A DNA stretch of 64,000 nt from Pseudaminobacter soli (ex Li et al. 2025) (GCF_029892515.1 NZ_JARXVF010000003.1:558001-622000); one strand, 5' to 3'; positions 45,844 to 55,403 are shown, counted from the stretch's first letter. A program made the numbers and translations. Notes: generated by a model from the letters alone, not told the origin.

Positions 45844-46410
45844 ATGATCGACGAAGACGAGGCCAAGACCATCCCGGTCACTGTGACTTTTCTCGAAATG
45901 CATGTGCCGCCGGCCTATTATCCGCCGCTTCCGGTCAACAAGCAGATCGCGCTTCTGCGGGCGCGATCGGTCCCGCTGCATTTCTATCGCTACCTGATCG
46001 ATCGCGTCGGTCGGAAATGGCAGTGGGTCAATGCGCTGCGGCTGGACGACGAGGAGCTTGCGGCGGGATTGCACCGGGAGGACCGCGATGTGCGCGTGCT
46101 CTATCTCGACGGCGCGCCGGCCGGCTTTTTCGACATCAAGCCGCATCTGCCCGATGAGGTGGAACTCGCCTATTTCGGCATGATGGAGCATGCGCTCGGG
46201 CAGGGCATTGGCCGCTGGTTCCTGGGCGCGGCAATCGAGGCCGCCTGGTCGTACAAGCCCAAACACGTGTCCGTGCAGACCTGCACCATGGACCATCCGG
46301 CCGCACTGCCGCTCTATCAAAAACTCGGCTTTTCGCCGGTCGGGCAGAAGCAGGAATTGGTGCGGACCATGACCTTTGCCGAGCGCTCGGCCAGCGTCAT
46401 GCGGCCGTGA
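45844..46410 (+). CDS. GNAT-family acetyltransferase
   Basis: A 188-residue protein with a GNAT core: VLYLDGAPAGFFDI, ELAYFGMMEHALGQGIGRWFL (acetyl-CoA-binding Q-G-x-G-x motif) and the C-terminal HPAALPLYQKLGFSPV. The acceptor is unknown. The second of two nearby ATG codons (45844) was preferred for its six-base spacing from AGGA; 45838 is the alternative. It is closely linked to sseA. Confidence 0.87.
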   Translation: MIDEDEAKTIPVTVTFLEMHVPPAYYPPLPVNKQIALLRARSVPLHFYRYLIDRVGRKWQWVNALRLDDEELAAGLHREDRDVRVLYLDGAPAGFFDIKPHLPDEVELAYFGMMEHALGQGIGRWFLGAAIEAAWSYKPKHVSVQTCTMDHPAALPLYQKLGFSPVGQKQELVRTMTFAERSASVMRP

Positions 46411-46519
46411 AACTTTCCGGCCACCGATAGGTGCGCCGCATCTTGAAAGTGCGGCGGGCCGATGTGCCGATCGGGACGAAAACGGCGAAATTTTGTGCCG
46501 TTGCCGGCTTCGTCCACAA

Positions 46520-46559
46520 ATGTCTTCTCCCTGTCATCTGACCGAGATTTTAGCGTCAT
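46520..46559 (+). promoter_or_regulatory. Pho box array upstream of ugpB
   Basis: Four 7-bp units in 11-bp register: ATGTCTT, CTGTCAT (perfect, 46531-46537), CCGAGAT and GCGTCAT. This is the tandem CTGTCAT-N4 pattern bound by PhoB. It ends 65 bp before the ugpB ATG. Confidence 0.75.
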
Positions 46560-46623
46560 CCAGCCTCTCTAGAGGAAGCCTCAGCGGGCGTCGTGCTCGC
46601 GAGATATTCTTTTGGAGATAACG

Positions 46624-47955
46624 ATGAAAAGATTGGCTCTTCTCGCGATTGCTGCCACGGCTTTCGCGACCGGCGCTTCGGCTGCCGAACGCACGAAGTT
46701 CGAGTTCTGGTACGGTCTGACGGGCGACCTCGGTGAGGTCGTGGCCAACCACTGCAAGCTTTTCAACGAGTCGCAGGACAAGTACGAGGCGGTCTGCGTT
46801 GGGCAGGGCGGCTACGACAAGGCCGAGCAGAACACCATCGCCGCCTTCCGCGCCAAGCAGCATCCGACCATCGTCCAGATCTATGACGCCGGCACCGTGA
46901 ACTTCATGCTGTCGGGCGCGATCTACCCGGCCAACAAGTTCGCCAAGGACTACGGCTTCGACGTCGACTGGAGCAAGTATTTCCCGGGCATCGCCAACTA
47001 CTACGCCACCTCCAAGGGCGAGATGTGGTCGTTCCCCTACAACTCCTCGACCGCCGTTCTCTATTGGAACAAGGACGCCTGGGCCAAGATCGGCAAGGAC
47101 AAGGCGCCGGCCACCTGGGCCGAGTTCGGTGAAGACCTCAAGGCGCTCAAGGCTGCCGGCGTTGACTGCGGCTTTGCCTTCGACTTCGACAGCTGGATGA
47201 ACCTCGAGCAGTTCTCCGCCATCAACGGTATCCCGCTCGCCACGCTCGACAACGGCTACGGCGGCCTCGGCGCCGAAGCTGCCTTCAACAAGACCGCCTT
47301 CGTCGGCCACATGAAGGATTTCAAGGCCTGGATGGACGCCGGCTATGCCCGCATCCAGACCAATCAGACCGGCAAGAACCTGATCCAGTCCTTCGCCGAC
47401 GGCACCTGCGCTTCGACCACCTCGTCGATCGCCAACCACGGCACCGTCCACAACACGCAGGTCGCCGGCCTGAACTGGGACGTCGCCAAGCTGCCGGTCA
47501 TTGACGCTTCCAAGCGCACCAACTCCATCGTCGGCGGCGCTTCGCTGTGGGTGATGGAAGGCAAGTCGAAGGAAGAGTACGAGGCTGCCGCCGCCTTCCT
47601 GAAGTATGTGACCGCTCCGGACACCGGCGAAAAGTACATCGCCGAAAACACCGGCTACATCCCGGTCACCACCGCCGGCTTCGAACTGCTGAAGTCCGAA
47701 GGCTTCTACAACGACCCGAAGCGTCGTGGCCGCGAAGTCGCCATCGAGTCGCTCACCGCTTCGGACGTCACCCCGCTGAGCCGCGGTATCCGTCTCGGCA
47801 ACTTCACCTCGATCCGCGCCGAAACCCGCTCCGAGCTGGAAGCTGCTTTCGCCGGTCAGAAGACCGTCGAGGAAGCCATCGACGCCGCAGCCGACCGCAG
47901 CAACCAGATCCTGCGTCGCTACGAGCAGACCTTCAAGGGCAAGACCCTGCCTTGA
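46624..47955 (+). CDS. ugpB: sn-Glycerol-3-phosphate ABC transporter, binding protein
   Basis: Periplasmic substrate-binding protein of the Ugp system, which scavenges glycerol-3-phosphate and glycerophosphodiesters under phosphate starvation. The 443-residue protein begins with a signal peptide (MKRLALLAIAATAFATGASA), then FEFWYGLTGDLGEVV and YNDPKRRGREVAIESLT near the C-terminus, all typical of UgpB. ATG 46624 follows GGAGATAACG. A GC-rich hairpin separates it from ugpA. Confidence 0.93.
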   Translation: MKRLALLAIAATAFATGASAAERTKFEFWYGLTGDLGEVVANHCKLFNESQDKYEAVCVGQGGYDKAEQNTIAAFRAKQHPTIVQIYDAGTVNFMLSGAIYPANKFAKDYGFDVDWSKYFPGIANYYATSKGEMWSFPYNSSTAVLYWNKDAWAKIGKDKAPATWAEFGEDLKALKAAGVDCGFAFDFDSWMNLEQFSAINGIPLATLDNGYGGLGAEAAFNKTAFVGHMKDFKAWMDAGYARIQTNQTGKNLIQSFADGTCASTTSSIANHGTVHNTQVAGLNWDVAKLPVIDASKRTNSIVGGASLWVMEGKSKEEYEAAAAFLKYVTAPDTGEKYIAENTGYIPVTTAGFELLKSEGFYNDPKRRGREVAIESLTASDVTPLSRGIRLGNFTSIRAETRSELEAAFAGQKTVEEAIDAAADRSNQILRRYEQTFKGKTLP

Positions 47956-47988
47956 GCCGGAACTGACATCCGGTTCTTCGGAAATAAT

Positions 47989-48012
47989 GGCGCCGCCTGA
48001 AAGGGCGGCGCC
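47989..48012 (+). other. Intercistronic hairpin between ugpB and ugpA
   Basis: Perfect 9-bp stem GGCGCCGCC / GGCGGCGCC with a 6-nt loop and no T-run, the usual device that keeps binding-protein mRNA more abundant than permease mRNA. Confidence 0.65.
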
Positions 48013-48047
48013 GCATTTGAGGCTGCAGGTATCGGAGGCTTTTGCCC

Positions 48048-48932
48048 GTGGAAAAACGCGCCACCTTTTCAAATCTCTGGCTGGCGGCCGCATTCATCGC
48101 GCCGCAGATGTTGCTGATTTTCACTTTCTTCTATTGGCCTGCCGGCGAGGCGCTCTATTGGGCGGTCACGCTCGAGCCCCCCTTCGGCGGAACCAATGAA
48201 TGGGTCGGCTGGCTCAACTTCCAGACGGTCTTTGCCGATCCGAAATATTGGGATTCCGTACGCGTTTCGTTGTTGTTTGGCCTGTCTTCCACAGCGCTGT
48301 CGCTGGGTATTGCGGTATTGCTGGCGCTGTTCGTGGACCGCAGGCTGGCGGGGCATCAGGTCTACAAGTTCACCTTCTTCCTGCCCTATGCGCTGGCAGC
48401 ACCTGCTGTCGGTCTTGCCTTCCGATTCATCTTCTCGCCCGACGCTGGCTTCGTCTCGGTCGTCAATCGCATCTGGCCCGGCCTCTGGAACCCGGCATTC
48501 AACGGCAATGACGCCTTCATCATGATCGTGCTGGCACAGGCATGGATGATGGTCGGCTACAACTTCATCTTCTTCCTCGCCGCGCTGCAGTCGATCCCGC
48601 GCACGGTCTCGGAAGCAGGAGCCATGGATGGAGCGGGCGTTCTGCGCCGCATGTGGGACATTCAGCTGCCGCTGATCACGCCGACGCTGTTCTTCCTCAT
48701 CGTCATCAATATCACCGACAGCTTCGTCAATTCCTTCGGCATCGTCGATATCACCACCGCCGGCGGCCCCGCCCGGGCAACGGAGGTGATGGTCTACAAG
48801 ATCTATTTCGACGGATTCCGGGGCAAGGACTACTCGCTCGCTGCCGCCCAATCCATCGTGCTGATGCTGCTGATCATCGCGCTGACCTTCATCCAGTTCC
48901 GCTTCATCGAGCGGCGCGTGCACTATTCGTGA
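48048..48932 (+). CDS. ugpA: sn-Glycerol-3-phosphate ABC transporter, permease
   Basis: Inner-membrane permease with six hydrophobic helices. The cytoplasmic EAA loop reads SEAGAMDGAGVLRRMWDIQLPLI near residue 190, the contact site for UgpC. The 294-residue protein starts at GTG 48048, nine bases from CGGAGGC. ugpE follows closely. Confidence 0.93.
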   Translation: MEKRATFSNLWLAAAFIAPQMLLIFTFFYWPAGEALYWAVTLEPPFGGTNEWVGWLNFQTVFADPKYWDSVRVSLLFGLSSTALSLGIAVLLALFVDRRLAGHQVYKFTFFLPYALAAPAVGLAFRFIFSPDAGFVSVVNRIWPGLWNPAFNGNDAFIMIVLAQAWMMVGYNFIFFLAALQSIPRTVSEAGAMDGAGVLRRMWDIQLPLITPTLFFLIVINITDSFVNSFGIVDITTAGGPARATEVMVYKIYFDGFRGKDYSLAAAQSIVLMLLIIALTFIQFRFIERRVHYS

Positions 48933-48944
48933 GGAGGCGCTGCC

Positions 48945-49841
48945 ATGGTTGAACGCAACCCCATTCTCGACACCTTCACGCATGTCCTGCTGATCGTCAG
49001 CCTCATTGCACTGCTGATACCGTTCTGGATCGTTTTCGTCGCTGCCTCGCATGACTTTCACACGGTCAACCAGGTGCCGATGCCGCTTTTGCCGGGTTCC
49101 CACTTCTTCGAGAACATTTCGACGGCCTGGGTGCAGGGCAATTTCAGCCGCGTCATGCTGAACTCGATGATCGTCGCCGTCGGGGTCACCGGCGGCAAGA
49201 TCCTGATCGCATCGCTTTCCGCCTTCTCGATCGTCTACTTCAACTATCGGCTGCGGACGCTGATGTTCTGGCTGATCTTCATCACGCTGATGCTGCCGCT
49301 GGAGGTCCGCATCGTGCCGACCTACGCGGTCGCCGCCGACGTGCTGAGGCCCTACCGCGAAATCCTCAACCTGTTCGGCCTGTCGATCGGCCTGCCGGAA
49401 TGGAACATGCTCAATTCCTATTCGGGCCTGATCCTGCCGCTCATCGCAACCGCGACCGGCACCTTCCTCTACCGGCAGTTCTTCCTGACCGTTCCGGATG
49501 AATTGACGGAAGCAGCCAAGATGGACGGCTCCGGCCCGATCCGCTTCTTCCTGGAAGTGCTGATGCCGCTTTCCAAGACCAACATGGCCGCGCTGGCGAC
49601 CATCATGTTCGTCTGGTCGTGGAACCAGTATCTGTGGCCGCTGCTCGTCATCACCGACCAGGCCAACTACGCCACGGCGACCATGCAGCTTCAGAAGGTC
49701 GTGCCCGGTCCGGTTTTCGGCGACCCGCCGATCTGGAACATCGCGATGGCGTCAAACCTCATCGTGCTGACGCCGCCGGTACTCGTCACCATTCTGCTGC
49801 AGCGCTGGTTCGTGCGCGGCCTCATCTCAACTGACAAATAG
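48945..49841 (+). CDS. ugpE: sn-Glycerol-3-phosphate ABC transporter, permease
   Basis: Second permease subunit, 298 residues, six membrane helices. The EAA loop is [21 protein letters not shown] near residue 185, and the C-terminal [14 protein letters not shown] is typical of the MalG/UgpE branch. The start lies 12 bp after ugpA with AGGAGG upstream; ugpC begins 11 bp after its stop. Confidence 0.93.
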   Translation: MVERNPILDTFTHVLLIVSLIALLIPFWIVFVAASHDFHTVNQVPMPLLPGSHFFENISTAWVQGNFSRVMLNSMIVAVGVTGGKILIASLSAFSIVYFNYRLRTLMFWLIFITLMLPLEVRIVPTYAVAADVLRPYREILNLFGLSIGLPEWNMLNSYSGLILPLIATATGTFLYRQFFLTVPDELTEAAKMDGSGPIRFFLEVLMPLSKTNMAALATIMFVWSWNQYLWPLLVITDQANYATATMQLQKVVPGPVFGDPPIWNIAMASNLIVLTPPVLVTILLQRWFVRGLISTDK

Positions 49842-49852
49842 GAGCGACAACG

Positions 49853-50974
49853 ATGGCTGAAATCGTGTTGCGAGATGTTCGCAAATCCTATGGCAAGAAC
49901 GAAGTCGTCCACGGCGTGAACCTCGACATCGCCACCGGCGAGTTCATCGTCATCCTCGGCCCTTCGGGCTGCGGCAAGTCGACCCTGCTGCGCATGGTTG
50001 CTGGCCTGGAAACCATCACCGCCGGCGAAATCGAGATCGGTGGCAAGGTGGTGAACCAGCTCGAGCCGCGCGAGCGCGGCTGCGCTATGGTGTTCCAGAA
50101 CTACGCCCTATATCCGCACATGACGGTGGCCGAGAACATCGGCTATTCCTTGAAGATCGCTGGCGTTTCCAAGGCAAAGCGCCGCGCCCGCGTCGAAGAG
50201 GTCGCCGGCCCGCTCGGCCTTTCGGAATTCCTGGACCGCAAGCCGGGCCAGCTTTCGGGCGGCCAGCACCAGCGCGTTGCCATGGGTCGCGCGATGATCC
50301 GCGAGCCGCGCGTCTTCCTCTATGACGAGCCGCTCTCCAACCTCGATGCGCGGCTGCGCGTTGCGATGCGCGTCGAAATCCGCAAGTTGCACCAGCGGCT
50401 GGGCACGACCACGCTGTTCGTCACCCACGACCAGGTCGAGGCGATGACGCTGGCTGATCGTATCGTGGTGATGAACAAGGGCGTCGTCGAGCAGGTCGGC
50501 GCGCCGAGCGAGATCTACAATCGCCCGCAGTCCACTTATGTGGCGGGCTTCATCGGCTCGCCCGGCCTCAATATGGTGTCGGGCACCGTCGATCCGGCCG
50601 CCGGCGTCGTGCGCCTGCCGGATGGCCAGGAGTTTGCCTATGACCGCGAGCGCTGGCCGGTTGTAACGCCGGGACCGATCACGGCCGGTTTCCGGGCCGA
50701 GAATGTCGAGCTTGCGAATGCCGGCCTGAAAGGCGCGTTCGACTTCGCCGAAGAGCTCGGCTCGGCGCGGCTCGTACATGGCACTGTCGGCGACCAGACG
50801 GTCGTCGCCCATGTCGAGGGCGAGTTCCATTTCGAGCCCGGCGATCCTGTGCAGTTCAAGACCGAGCCGTCGGAGGTCCATTTGTTCGATGCCGCTACGG
50901 GACGCCGGCTTGCCGGTGAACGCAGCCCGATGCCCGCTCGCAACGGTGCCGCGCGTGGCCTGGTAAAGGCTTGA
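49853..50974 (+). CDS. ugpC: sn-Glycerol-3-phosphate ABC transporter, ATPase
   Basis: ATP-binding subunit, 373 residues, of the MalK/UgpC class. Walker [10 protein letters not shown] near residue 37, Q-loop [13 protein letters not shown], signature [15 protein letters not shown], Walker [13 protein letters not shown] and the H-loop [14 protein letters not shown] are present, followed by a TOBE/OB regulatory domain (residues ~240-365). A short hairpin follows the gene, then a TIM-barrel gene in the place where ugpQ often lies. Confidence 0.93.
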   Translation: MAEIVLRDVRKSYGKNEVVHGVNLDIATGEFIVILGPSGCGKSTLLRMVAGLETITAGEIEIGGKVVNQLEPRERGCAMVFQNYALYPHMTVAENIGYSLKIAGVSKAKRRARVEEVAGPLGLSEFLDRKPGQLSGGQHQRVAMGRAMIREPRVFLYDEPLSNLDARLRVAMRVEIRKLHQRLGTTTLFVTHDQVEAMTLADRIVVMNKGVVEQVGAPSEIYNRPQSTYVAGFIGSPGLNMVSGTVDPAAGVVRLPDGQEFAYDRERWPVVTPGPITAGFRAENVELANAGLKGAFDFAEELGSARLVHGTVGDQTVVAHVEGEFHFEPGDPVQFKTEPSEVHLFDAATGRRLAGERSPMPARNGAARGLVKA

Positions 50975-50983
50975 ACTATCGAT

Positions 50984-51025
50984 GAGGGCAGGGGCGCTGC
51001 GGCGTCCTTGCGCGCTCTTGCCCTC
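50984..51025 (+). other. Intercistronic hairpin after ugpC
   Basis: GAGGGCA / TGCCCTC arms with an inner GCGC/GCGC pairing form a large stem-loop without a T-run between ugpC and the TIM-barrel gene. Confidence 0.45.
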
Positions 51026-51136
51026 GCTCCACTTGTCAGCAAAGCTTCATACGCATGTCGACAGGCTGACACGAGAATCAAACATTGTCCCGGCAATCGG
51101 CCGCCGTTATGCGGCCACCAGTTGAAGGATATGTTC

Positions 51137-52066
51137 ATGCTCCCCAACGGCGTCTTCGGCACCGGCATTTCGGCCCACAAGAGACAGGCAGACCTTTCCG
51201 ACTTCGCCGATGAACTCGACATGATCGAGCGGCTTGGCGTCGAGTCAATCGAGTTGCCGACCTTTTGCATGGATGTGGTCGTCGGGGGACGTATTCGCCG
51301 TCCGCAACTGGAGGCCTTGAAACGCGCCTGTGCCGGCCGCGACGTCGGCTATTCGGTTCACGGGCCGCTGGGAATCAACTTCATGGACGAGCCCTACCGT
51401 CTGCCGCGTCACATGGACGTGCTGGAGGCCTCGCTGGAAGTGGCCGCCGAGGTGGGCGCAGAGCACTATGTGATCCATTCGGGTCTGGCGCCGGTGCAGC
51501 AGGCCGACGGTCTCGAGGCTGCCTACGGCCGGCAGCGCGAATATCTTGCCAAGGCAGGCGACGTTGCCAGGCAGCTCAATCTCGTGCTCTGCGTCGAGAC
51601 GCTATTCGGCGGTCATGATGGAAAGATCCATGCGTCGTGGCCGTCGCGGCTTGCGGCCGAACTCGAGACGATCGGCCATCCCAACGTCATGGCGACGCTC
51701 GATTTCAGCCATTCCTACCTGCAGCTCGATTTCGACGGCGGACGTGATCGCTTCGTCGAAGAGATCAAGGCTCTGGCACCCTATGCCCGTCACCTGCACA
51801 TCCATGACAGTTTTGGCCGCCAGGACGACATCTGGATGTATGACGAAGGCGAGCGTCTCGCCTACGGTCATGGCGACCTGCATCTGCCGGTTGGCTGGGG
51901 CGACATCCCCTGGGACACGCTAATGGCCGAATGCCGATTCCCCGAGGGCGTGCTGTTCAACATCGAGTTGAAGGACCGCTACTGGTACGCGGCCCAGGAA
52001 ACGGTCGACGCCACCAAATCGCTTGCCGCCAAGGCGCAGGTGATCCGGACGGACGCCGCAGCCTGA
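51137..52066 (+). CDS. Sugar phosphate isomerase/epimerase-like TIM-barrel protein
   Basis: A 309-residue xylose-isomerase/AP-endonuclease-2-like TIM barrel. Metal-ligand and barrel motifs are SVHGPLGIN, YVIHSGLA, LVLCVETLFGG, LDFSHSYLQLDFD, HIHDSFGR, and GHGDLHLPVGWGDIPWD. The second of two ATG codons (51137) has proper spacing from AAGGAT. Its position directly after ugpC suggests work on an imported phosphodiester or sugar product, possibly replacing the glycerophosphodiesterase UgpQ; this is inference. Confidence 0.85.
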   Translation: MLPNGVFGTGISAHKRQADLSDFADELDMIERLGVESIELPTFCMDVVVGGRIRRPQLEALKRACAGRDVGYSVHGPLGINFMDEPYRLPRHMDVLEASLEVAAEVGAEHYVIHSGLAPVQQADGLEAAYGRQREYLAKAGDVARQLNLVLCVETLFGGHDGKIHASWPSRLAAELETIGHPNVMATLDFSHSYLQLDFDGGRDRFVEEIKALAPYARHLHIHDSFGRQDDIWMYDEGERLAYGHGDLHLPVGWGDIPWDTLMAECRFPEGVLFNIELKDRYWYAAQETVDATKSLAAKAQVIRTDAAA

Positions 52067-52190
52067 GCTTTCCGTCTCCCCAGTTTCGGCAACCCTGGCT
52101 GAAGGACTTGTTCATCAAGTCTTCAGCTTGCGGAGGGCATGTACGCGGCCATCAAGATGGCTTCGTGCCAATGCTGAAGGAGACCACTTA

Positions 52191-52748
52191 ATGCTCAATC
52201 GCCGCCACTTCGCTGCCGCCATGGTCGCGCTGATCGCCTTTCCGGCGGTCGCATCGGCGCAGAATGCCATGCCGTCGGCCTCGCAGATCGAGCGCAGGCT
52301 GGAAGCTGCACCGCAGCGCCAGCTGCGTCGCGACCAGCGTGTGACGGTGCGCGAGTTCAAGCGGCGGCCGGAGCTGCGCCGCATGGCGCCGTCGATCGAC
52401 ATCCAGGCGATCAACTTCGAGTTCGGCTCGGCAGAGGTTCCCTATTCGCAATATGGCAAGGTCGAGCAGATCGCCAACGCTGTCGAGCGGCTGCTTCGTC
52501 GGCGGCCGCATACGCGAATCCTGATCGAGGGGCACACCGATGCCGTCGGCTCGGCCCAGTCCAACCAGATACTCTCGGAGCGTCGTGCAGAGTCCATGAA
52601 GCGCGTGTTGGCGCGTGAATTCCGCATCCCGCCATATGTGCTGGAAACGGTCGGCTACGGCGAAGAATATCTGCTTATACAGACGCAAGAAGAGAACTGG
52701 CAGAACCGTCGCGTAACCTTGCGGCGCATAGACGATTTCTTGCGCTGA
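52191..52748 (+). CDS. OmpA-family outer-membrane/peptidoglycan-binding protein
   Basis: A 185-residue protein with a signal peptide (MLNRRHFAAAMVALIAFP..ASA), a charged linker (residues 30-65, rich in Arg) and an OmpA C-terminal domain: INFEFGSAEVPYSQYGKVEQI, IEGHTDAVGSAQSN and LSERRAESMKRVL, which bind peptidoglycan. There is no beta-barrel domain. AAGGAG precedes the ATG. A strong terminator follows. Confidence 0.9.
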   Translation: MLNRRHFAAAMVALIAFPAVASAQNAMPSASQIERRLEAAPQRQLRRDQRVTVREFKRRPELRRMAPSIDIQAINFEFGSAEVPYSQYGKVEQIANAVERLLRRRPHTRILIEGHTDAVGSAQSNQILSERRAESMKRVLAREFRIPPYVLETVGYGEEYLLIQTQEENWQNRRVTLRRIDDFLR

Positions 52749-52773
52749 CAGTCGCCTGATTTACTGCCTCCAG

Positions 52774-52812
52774 AAAGGCCCGCCGATGATCTCCATCGGC
52801 GGGCCTTTTCGT
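52774..52812 (+). terminator. Terminator after the OmpA-like gene
   Basis: Perfect 15-bp stem AAAGGCCCGCCGATG / CATCGGCGGGCCTTT with a 5-nt loop and TTTTCGTTTT after it. The 294-bp gap that follows holds no ORF but has a TTGACA at 52971-52976. Confidence 0.92.
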
Positions 52813-53104
52813 TTTCAGCTCAGAAGAGCGATATTTTTCAGTTGTTTACGATTTACACGCGCCCGTGATGGCGGCTTGTGACAGCGTCGCACTCTTGTGA
52901 TTGGTACGTGTTTGGGAAGCCGACTATCTAAGTAGTGTCGGATGAAATGCTCCTTACGAAAGCAAGTTTTTTGACAATAGCGGTCACATGCAAAAGTCAA
53001 AAGATGGCGGATGAAAGAGTTTATTAGATTTTGAGTGCCGCCAAGCGTTTCTACGAAGTCTTCGTCTTGGGTGACGAGAGATATTATTATTGAGGAGACG
53101 GAAA

Positions 53105-53383
53105 ATGAGAAAGTTGCTTTTTGCTTTTGCGGCAGTGCTCGTTGGATCTGGCGCAGCCCTGGCTGACTCGGCCCCGACTTCGGTCATTGTCAATCCGCAC
53201 AACGTTGTTCACGAGACCTATGCGCAGGCGCAGGCTCTCACCACGGGTGACACGGCGCCTGAGGTCAAGATCGTCAAGCCGCAGTCGCGCGTCGACTTCA
53301 CGAGCACCGCGGGCATCCAGGCTCAGCACTATGGCACCCAGTTCAACTCTCGTGACGGCGACGCGGCGCCGCCGATGAATTGA
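53105..53383 (+). CDS. Small secreted protein with DAAP-type motifs (copy 1)
   Basis: A 92-residue protein with a signal peptide (MRKLLFAFAAVLVGSGAALA) and no recognised domain. Directly after cleavage it carries DSAPTSVIVNP (21-31), then GDTAPEVKIVKP (48-59), and it ends in GDAAPPMN. Related motifs occur in two other small secreted proteins at 57693 and 58585. GAGGAGA precedes the ATG. An ACGAAG/CTTCGT palindrome (53053-53065) lies 40 bp upstream. The function is unknown. Confidence 0.8.
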   Translation: MRKLLFAFAAVLVGSGAALADSAPTSVIVNPHNVVHETYAQAQALTTGDTAPEVKIVKPQSRVDFTSTAGIQAQHYGTQFNSRDGDAAPPMN

Positions 53384-53431
53384 GCCGGCGGGTTACTCCA
53401 ACGAGCCCTTGTGGGTACGGGCTCGGGTCCC

Positions 53432-53464
53432 AAGGGTGGCGAATCTAGTTCGCCGCCCTTTTTC
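53432..53464 (+). terminator. Terminator after the copy-1 secreted protein gene
   Basis: AAGGGTGGCGAA / TTCGCCGCCCTT stem (one G-T pair) followed by TTTTTC. Confidence 0.9.
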
Positions 53465-53482
53465 ATTCCAGGTTCCTTCCGC

Positions 53483-53513
53483 AAAAAAATCGCCGGACGA
53501 AGCCGGCGATTTT
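53483..53513 (-). terminator. Terminator of alanine dehydrogenase
   Basis: AAAATCGCCGG / CCGGCGATTTT stem; on the minus strand it runs into seven T residues 26 bp after the ald stop. Confidence 0.92.
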
Positions 53514-53538
53514 GCTTTGTGGGCGATAGCTTGAATTC

Positions 53539-54654
53539 TCAGGCCGCAAGTACCGCCTTCGGCTCCGCCATCTCGTAGCCGAGCGCTTCGGCAACCGCGC
53601 GGTTGGTGATCCGGCCCTTGTGCACATTGAGGCCGTTGCGCAGATGCGGCTCATCGATCAGCGCCTTCAGGCCCCGGTCAGCCAGCAACAGGCCGTAGTG
53701 CAGCGTTGCGTTGTTCAGCGCATGCGCCGAGGTGACCGGCACTGCACCCGGCATATTGGCCACGCAATAGTGGATGATGCCGTCGACCTCATAGGTCGGG
53801 TTTGCGTGGGTGGTCGGATGCGAGGTCTCGAAGCAGCCGCCCTGGTCGATTGCCACGTCGACCAGAACCGAACCCTTCTTCATGCCCGACAGCATTTCGC
53901 GCGAGACCAGCTTGGGCGCGGCAGCGCCCGGGATGAGCACGGCGCCGACTACGACATCGGCCGAAAAACACTCTTCTTCGAGCGCTTCGACGGTCGAGTA
54001 GCGGGTACGCACGCGGCCGTTGAAGATGTCATCGAGCTGACGCAGGCGCGGAATGGAGCGGTCGAGGATGGTGACTTCCGCACCGATGCCGACCGCCATC
54101 TTGGCCGCGTTGAGGCCGACGACCCCGCCGCCGATGACGGCAACCTTGCCGGCCGGCACGCCGGGGACGCCGCCAAGCAGCACGCCGCGTCCGCCATTGG
54201 CCTTCTGCAGCGCGGTCGCGCCAGCCTGGATGGCCAGGCGGCCGGCGACTTCCGACATCGGCGCCAGCAACGGCAGGCCGCCGCGATCGTCGGTCACCGT
54301 TTCGTAAGCCACGGCGGTGACGCCGGAGGCCAGCAAGCCCTTGGTCTGTTCCGGATCCGGCGCCAGATGCAGATAGGTGTAGAGAATCTGGCCTTCGCGC
54401 AGCTGCACCCATTCGTTGGGTTGCGGCTCCTTCACCTTGACGATCATGTCGGACCGGGCGAAGACCTCCTCGGCCGTCTTGGCGATGGTTGCGCCGGCAA
54501 TGCGATAGGCGTTGTCGTCGGCGCCGATACCGGCGCCGGCACCCGTCTCGACCAGAACTTCGTGGCCGTGGGCGGCATATTCGCGTACTGCGCCTGGGGT
54601 CAGGCCGACGCGGTATTCATGGTTCTTGATTTCCTTGGGGCATCCGACGCGCAT
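53539..54654 (-). CDS. ald: Alanine dehydrogenase
   Basis: NAD-dependent enzyme interconverting L-alanine and pyruvate plus ammonia. The 371-residue protein begins [20 protein letters not shown], has the pyruvate/alanine-binding [11 protein letters not shown] region, the NAD-binding [16 protein letters not shown] near residue 170 and a C-terminal [18 protein letters not shown]. It is transcribed divergently from an Lrp/AsnC regulator, the usual partner controlling ald by alanine level. Confidence 0.95.
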   Translation of the reverse strand: MRVGCPKEIKNHEYRVGLTPGAVREYAAHGHEVLVETGAGAGIGADDNAYRIAGATIAKTAEEVFARSDMIVKVKEPQPNEWVQLREGQILYTYLHLAPDPEQTKGLLASGVTAVAYETVTDDRGGLPLLAPMSEVAGRLAIQAGATALQKANGGRGVLLGGVPGVPAGKVAVIGGGVVGLNAAKMAVGIGAEVTILDRSIPRLRQLDDIFNGRVRTRYSTVEALEEECFSADVVVGAVLIPGAAAPKLVSREMLSGMKKGSVLVDVAIDQGGCFETSHPTTHANPTYEVDGIIHYCVANMPGAVPVTSAHALNNATLHYGLLLADRGLKALIDEPHLRNGLNVHKGRITNRAVAEALGYEMAEPKAVLAA

Positions 54655-54760
54655 TTGGGTCCTCCGCTGTTTTTTCCCTTTACGCTAGGGTAACGTCAAT
54701 GAAATCACAGAATCGGTCGTGCATCCTTGCGAAATGGGTTGCTGTGTGCCCTTAAAATAG

Positions 54761-54782
54761 GTACTTTTTGCACGAAAAGTAC
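54761..54782. promoter_or_regulatory. Palindromic operator between ald and lrp-like gene
   Basis: GTACTTTT and AAAAGTAC form a perfect 8-bp inverted repeat with a 6-bp spacer, centred in the 152-bp divergent region and ending 24 bp before the regulator ATG. It is the likely binding site of the adjacent Lrp/AsnC protein, serving ald and autoregulation. Confidence 0.65.
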
Positions 54783-54806
54783 ATTTCTTCGCAGGAAAGA
54801 CGAAAA

Positions 54807-55280
54807 ATGTCCCTGGACAGGATTGATATCGCTATTCTCGATGCTTTGCAGAAGGATGGACGCATTCCAAATGCCGCGTTGGCCGAGAAGGTCGGACTGT
54901 CACAATCGGCATGCTCGCGTCGTCTGGACAATCTCGAAAAGAGCGGCGTCATCCGCGGCTACCATGCGCGACTGTCCAATACCGCACTGGGTCACCAGAT
55001 GACGGCAATCGTGCATATTTCGCTGTCGGGACAGTTCGAGAAGACGCTGTCCGACTTCGAAGCGGCGATCAAGCGATGCCCCAACGTGTTGTCCTGCCAC
55101 CTGATGTCGGGGGAATATGACTATATCCTGCGCATCGCCGCCAAGGACCTCGCCGATTACGAGCGCATCCACAAGGAATGGCTGTCGGCGATGCCGCATG
55201 TGACCAAGATCAACTCTTCCTTTGCGCTGCGCGAGATTATCGACCGCACGGCCTTGGGCATGAAGCCCGAGCTCGCTTGA
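54807..55280 (+). CDS. Lrp/AsnC-family regulator of ald (AldR-like)
   Basis: A 157-residue regulator: an N-terminal winged helix (LDRIDIAILDALQKDGRIP, then LAEKVGLSQSACSRRL as the recognition helix) and a C-terminal RAM/AsnC ligand-binding domain (VLSCHLMSGEYDYILRI). Divergent placement next to ald indicates it controls alanine catabolism. ATG 54807 follows AGGAAAGA. The gene name aldR is not certain. Confidence 0.92.
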   Translation: MSLDRIDIAILDALQKDGRIPNAALAEKVGLSQSACSRRLDNLEKSGVIRGYHARLSNTALGHQMTAIVHISLSGQFEKTLSDFEAAIKRCPNVLSCHLMSGEYDYILRIAAKDLADYERIHKEWLSAMPHVTKINSSFALREIIDRTALGMKPELA

Positions 55281-55385
55281 GCTGATCGCTCTCCGCCAGG
55301 TCCGGCAGGTGTTCGCAGGTTGCGCAACGCACTGCCTGACTTGATCTGTGCGGAACCGATCTCCTGACGCGCGCTGGCCGGCCTT

Positions 55386-55403
55386 CGTCATTCCCCTGTC
55401 ATC
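55386..55403 (+). promoter_or_regulatory. Pho box upstream of the cyclic phosphodiesterase gene
   Basis: TCGTCATTCCCCTGTCAT is two 7-bp PhoB half-sites 11 bp apart, the second perfect and the first with two changes from CTGTCAT. It lies 90 bp before the start codon. Confidence 0.75.
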
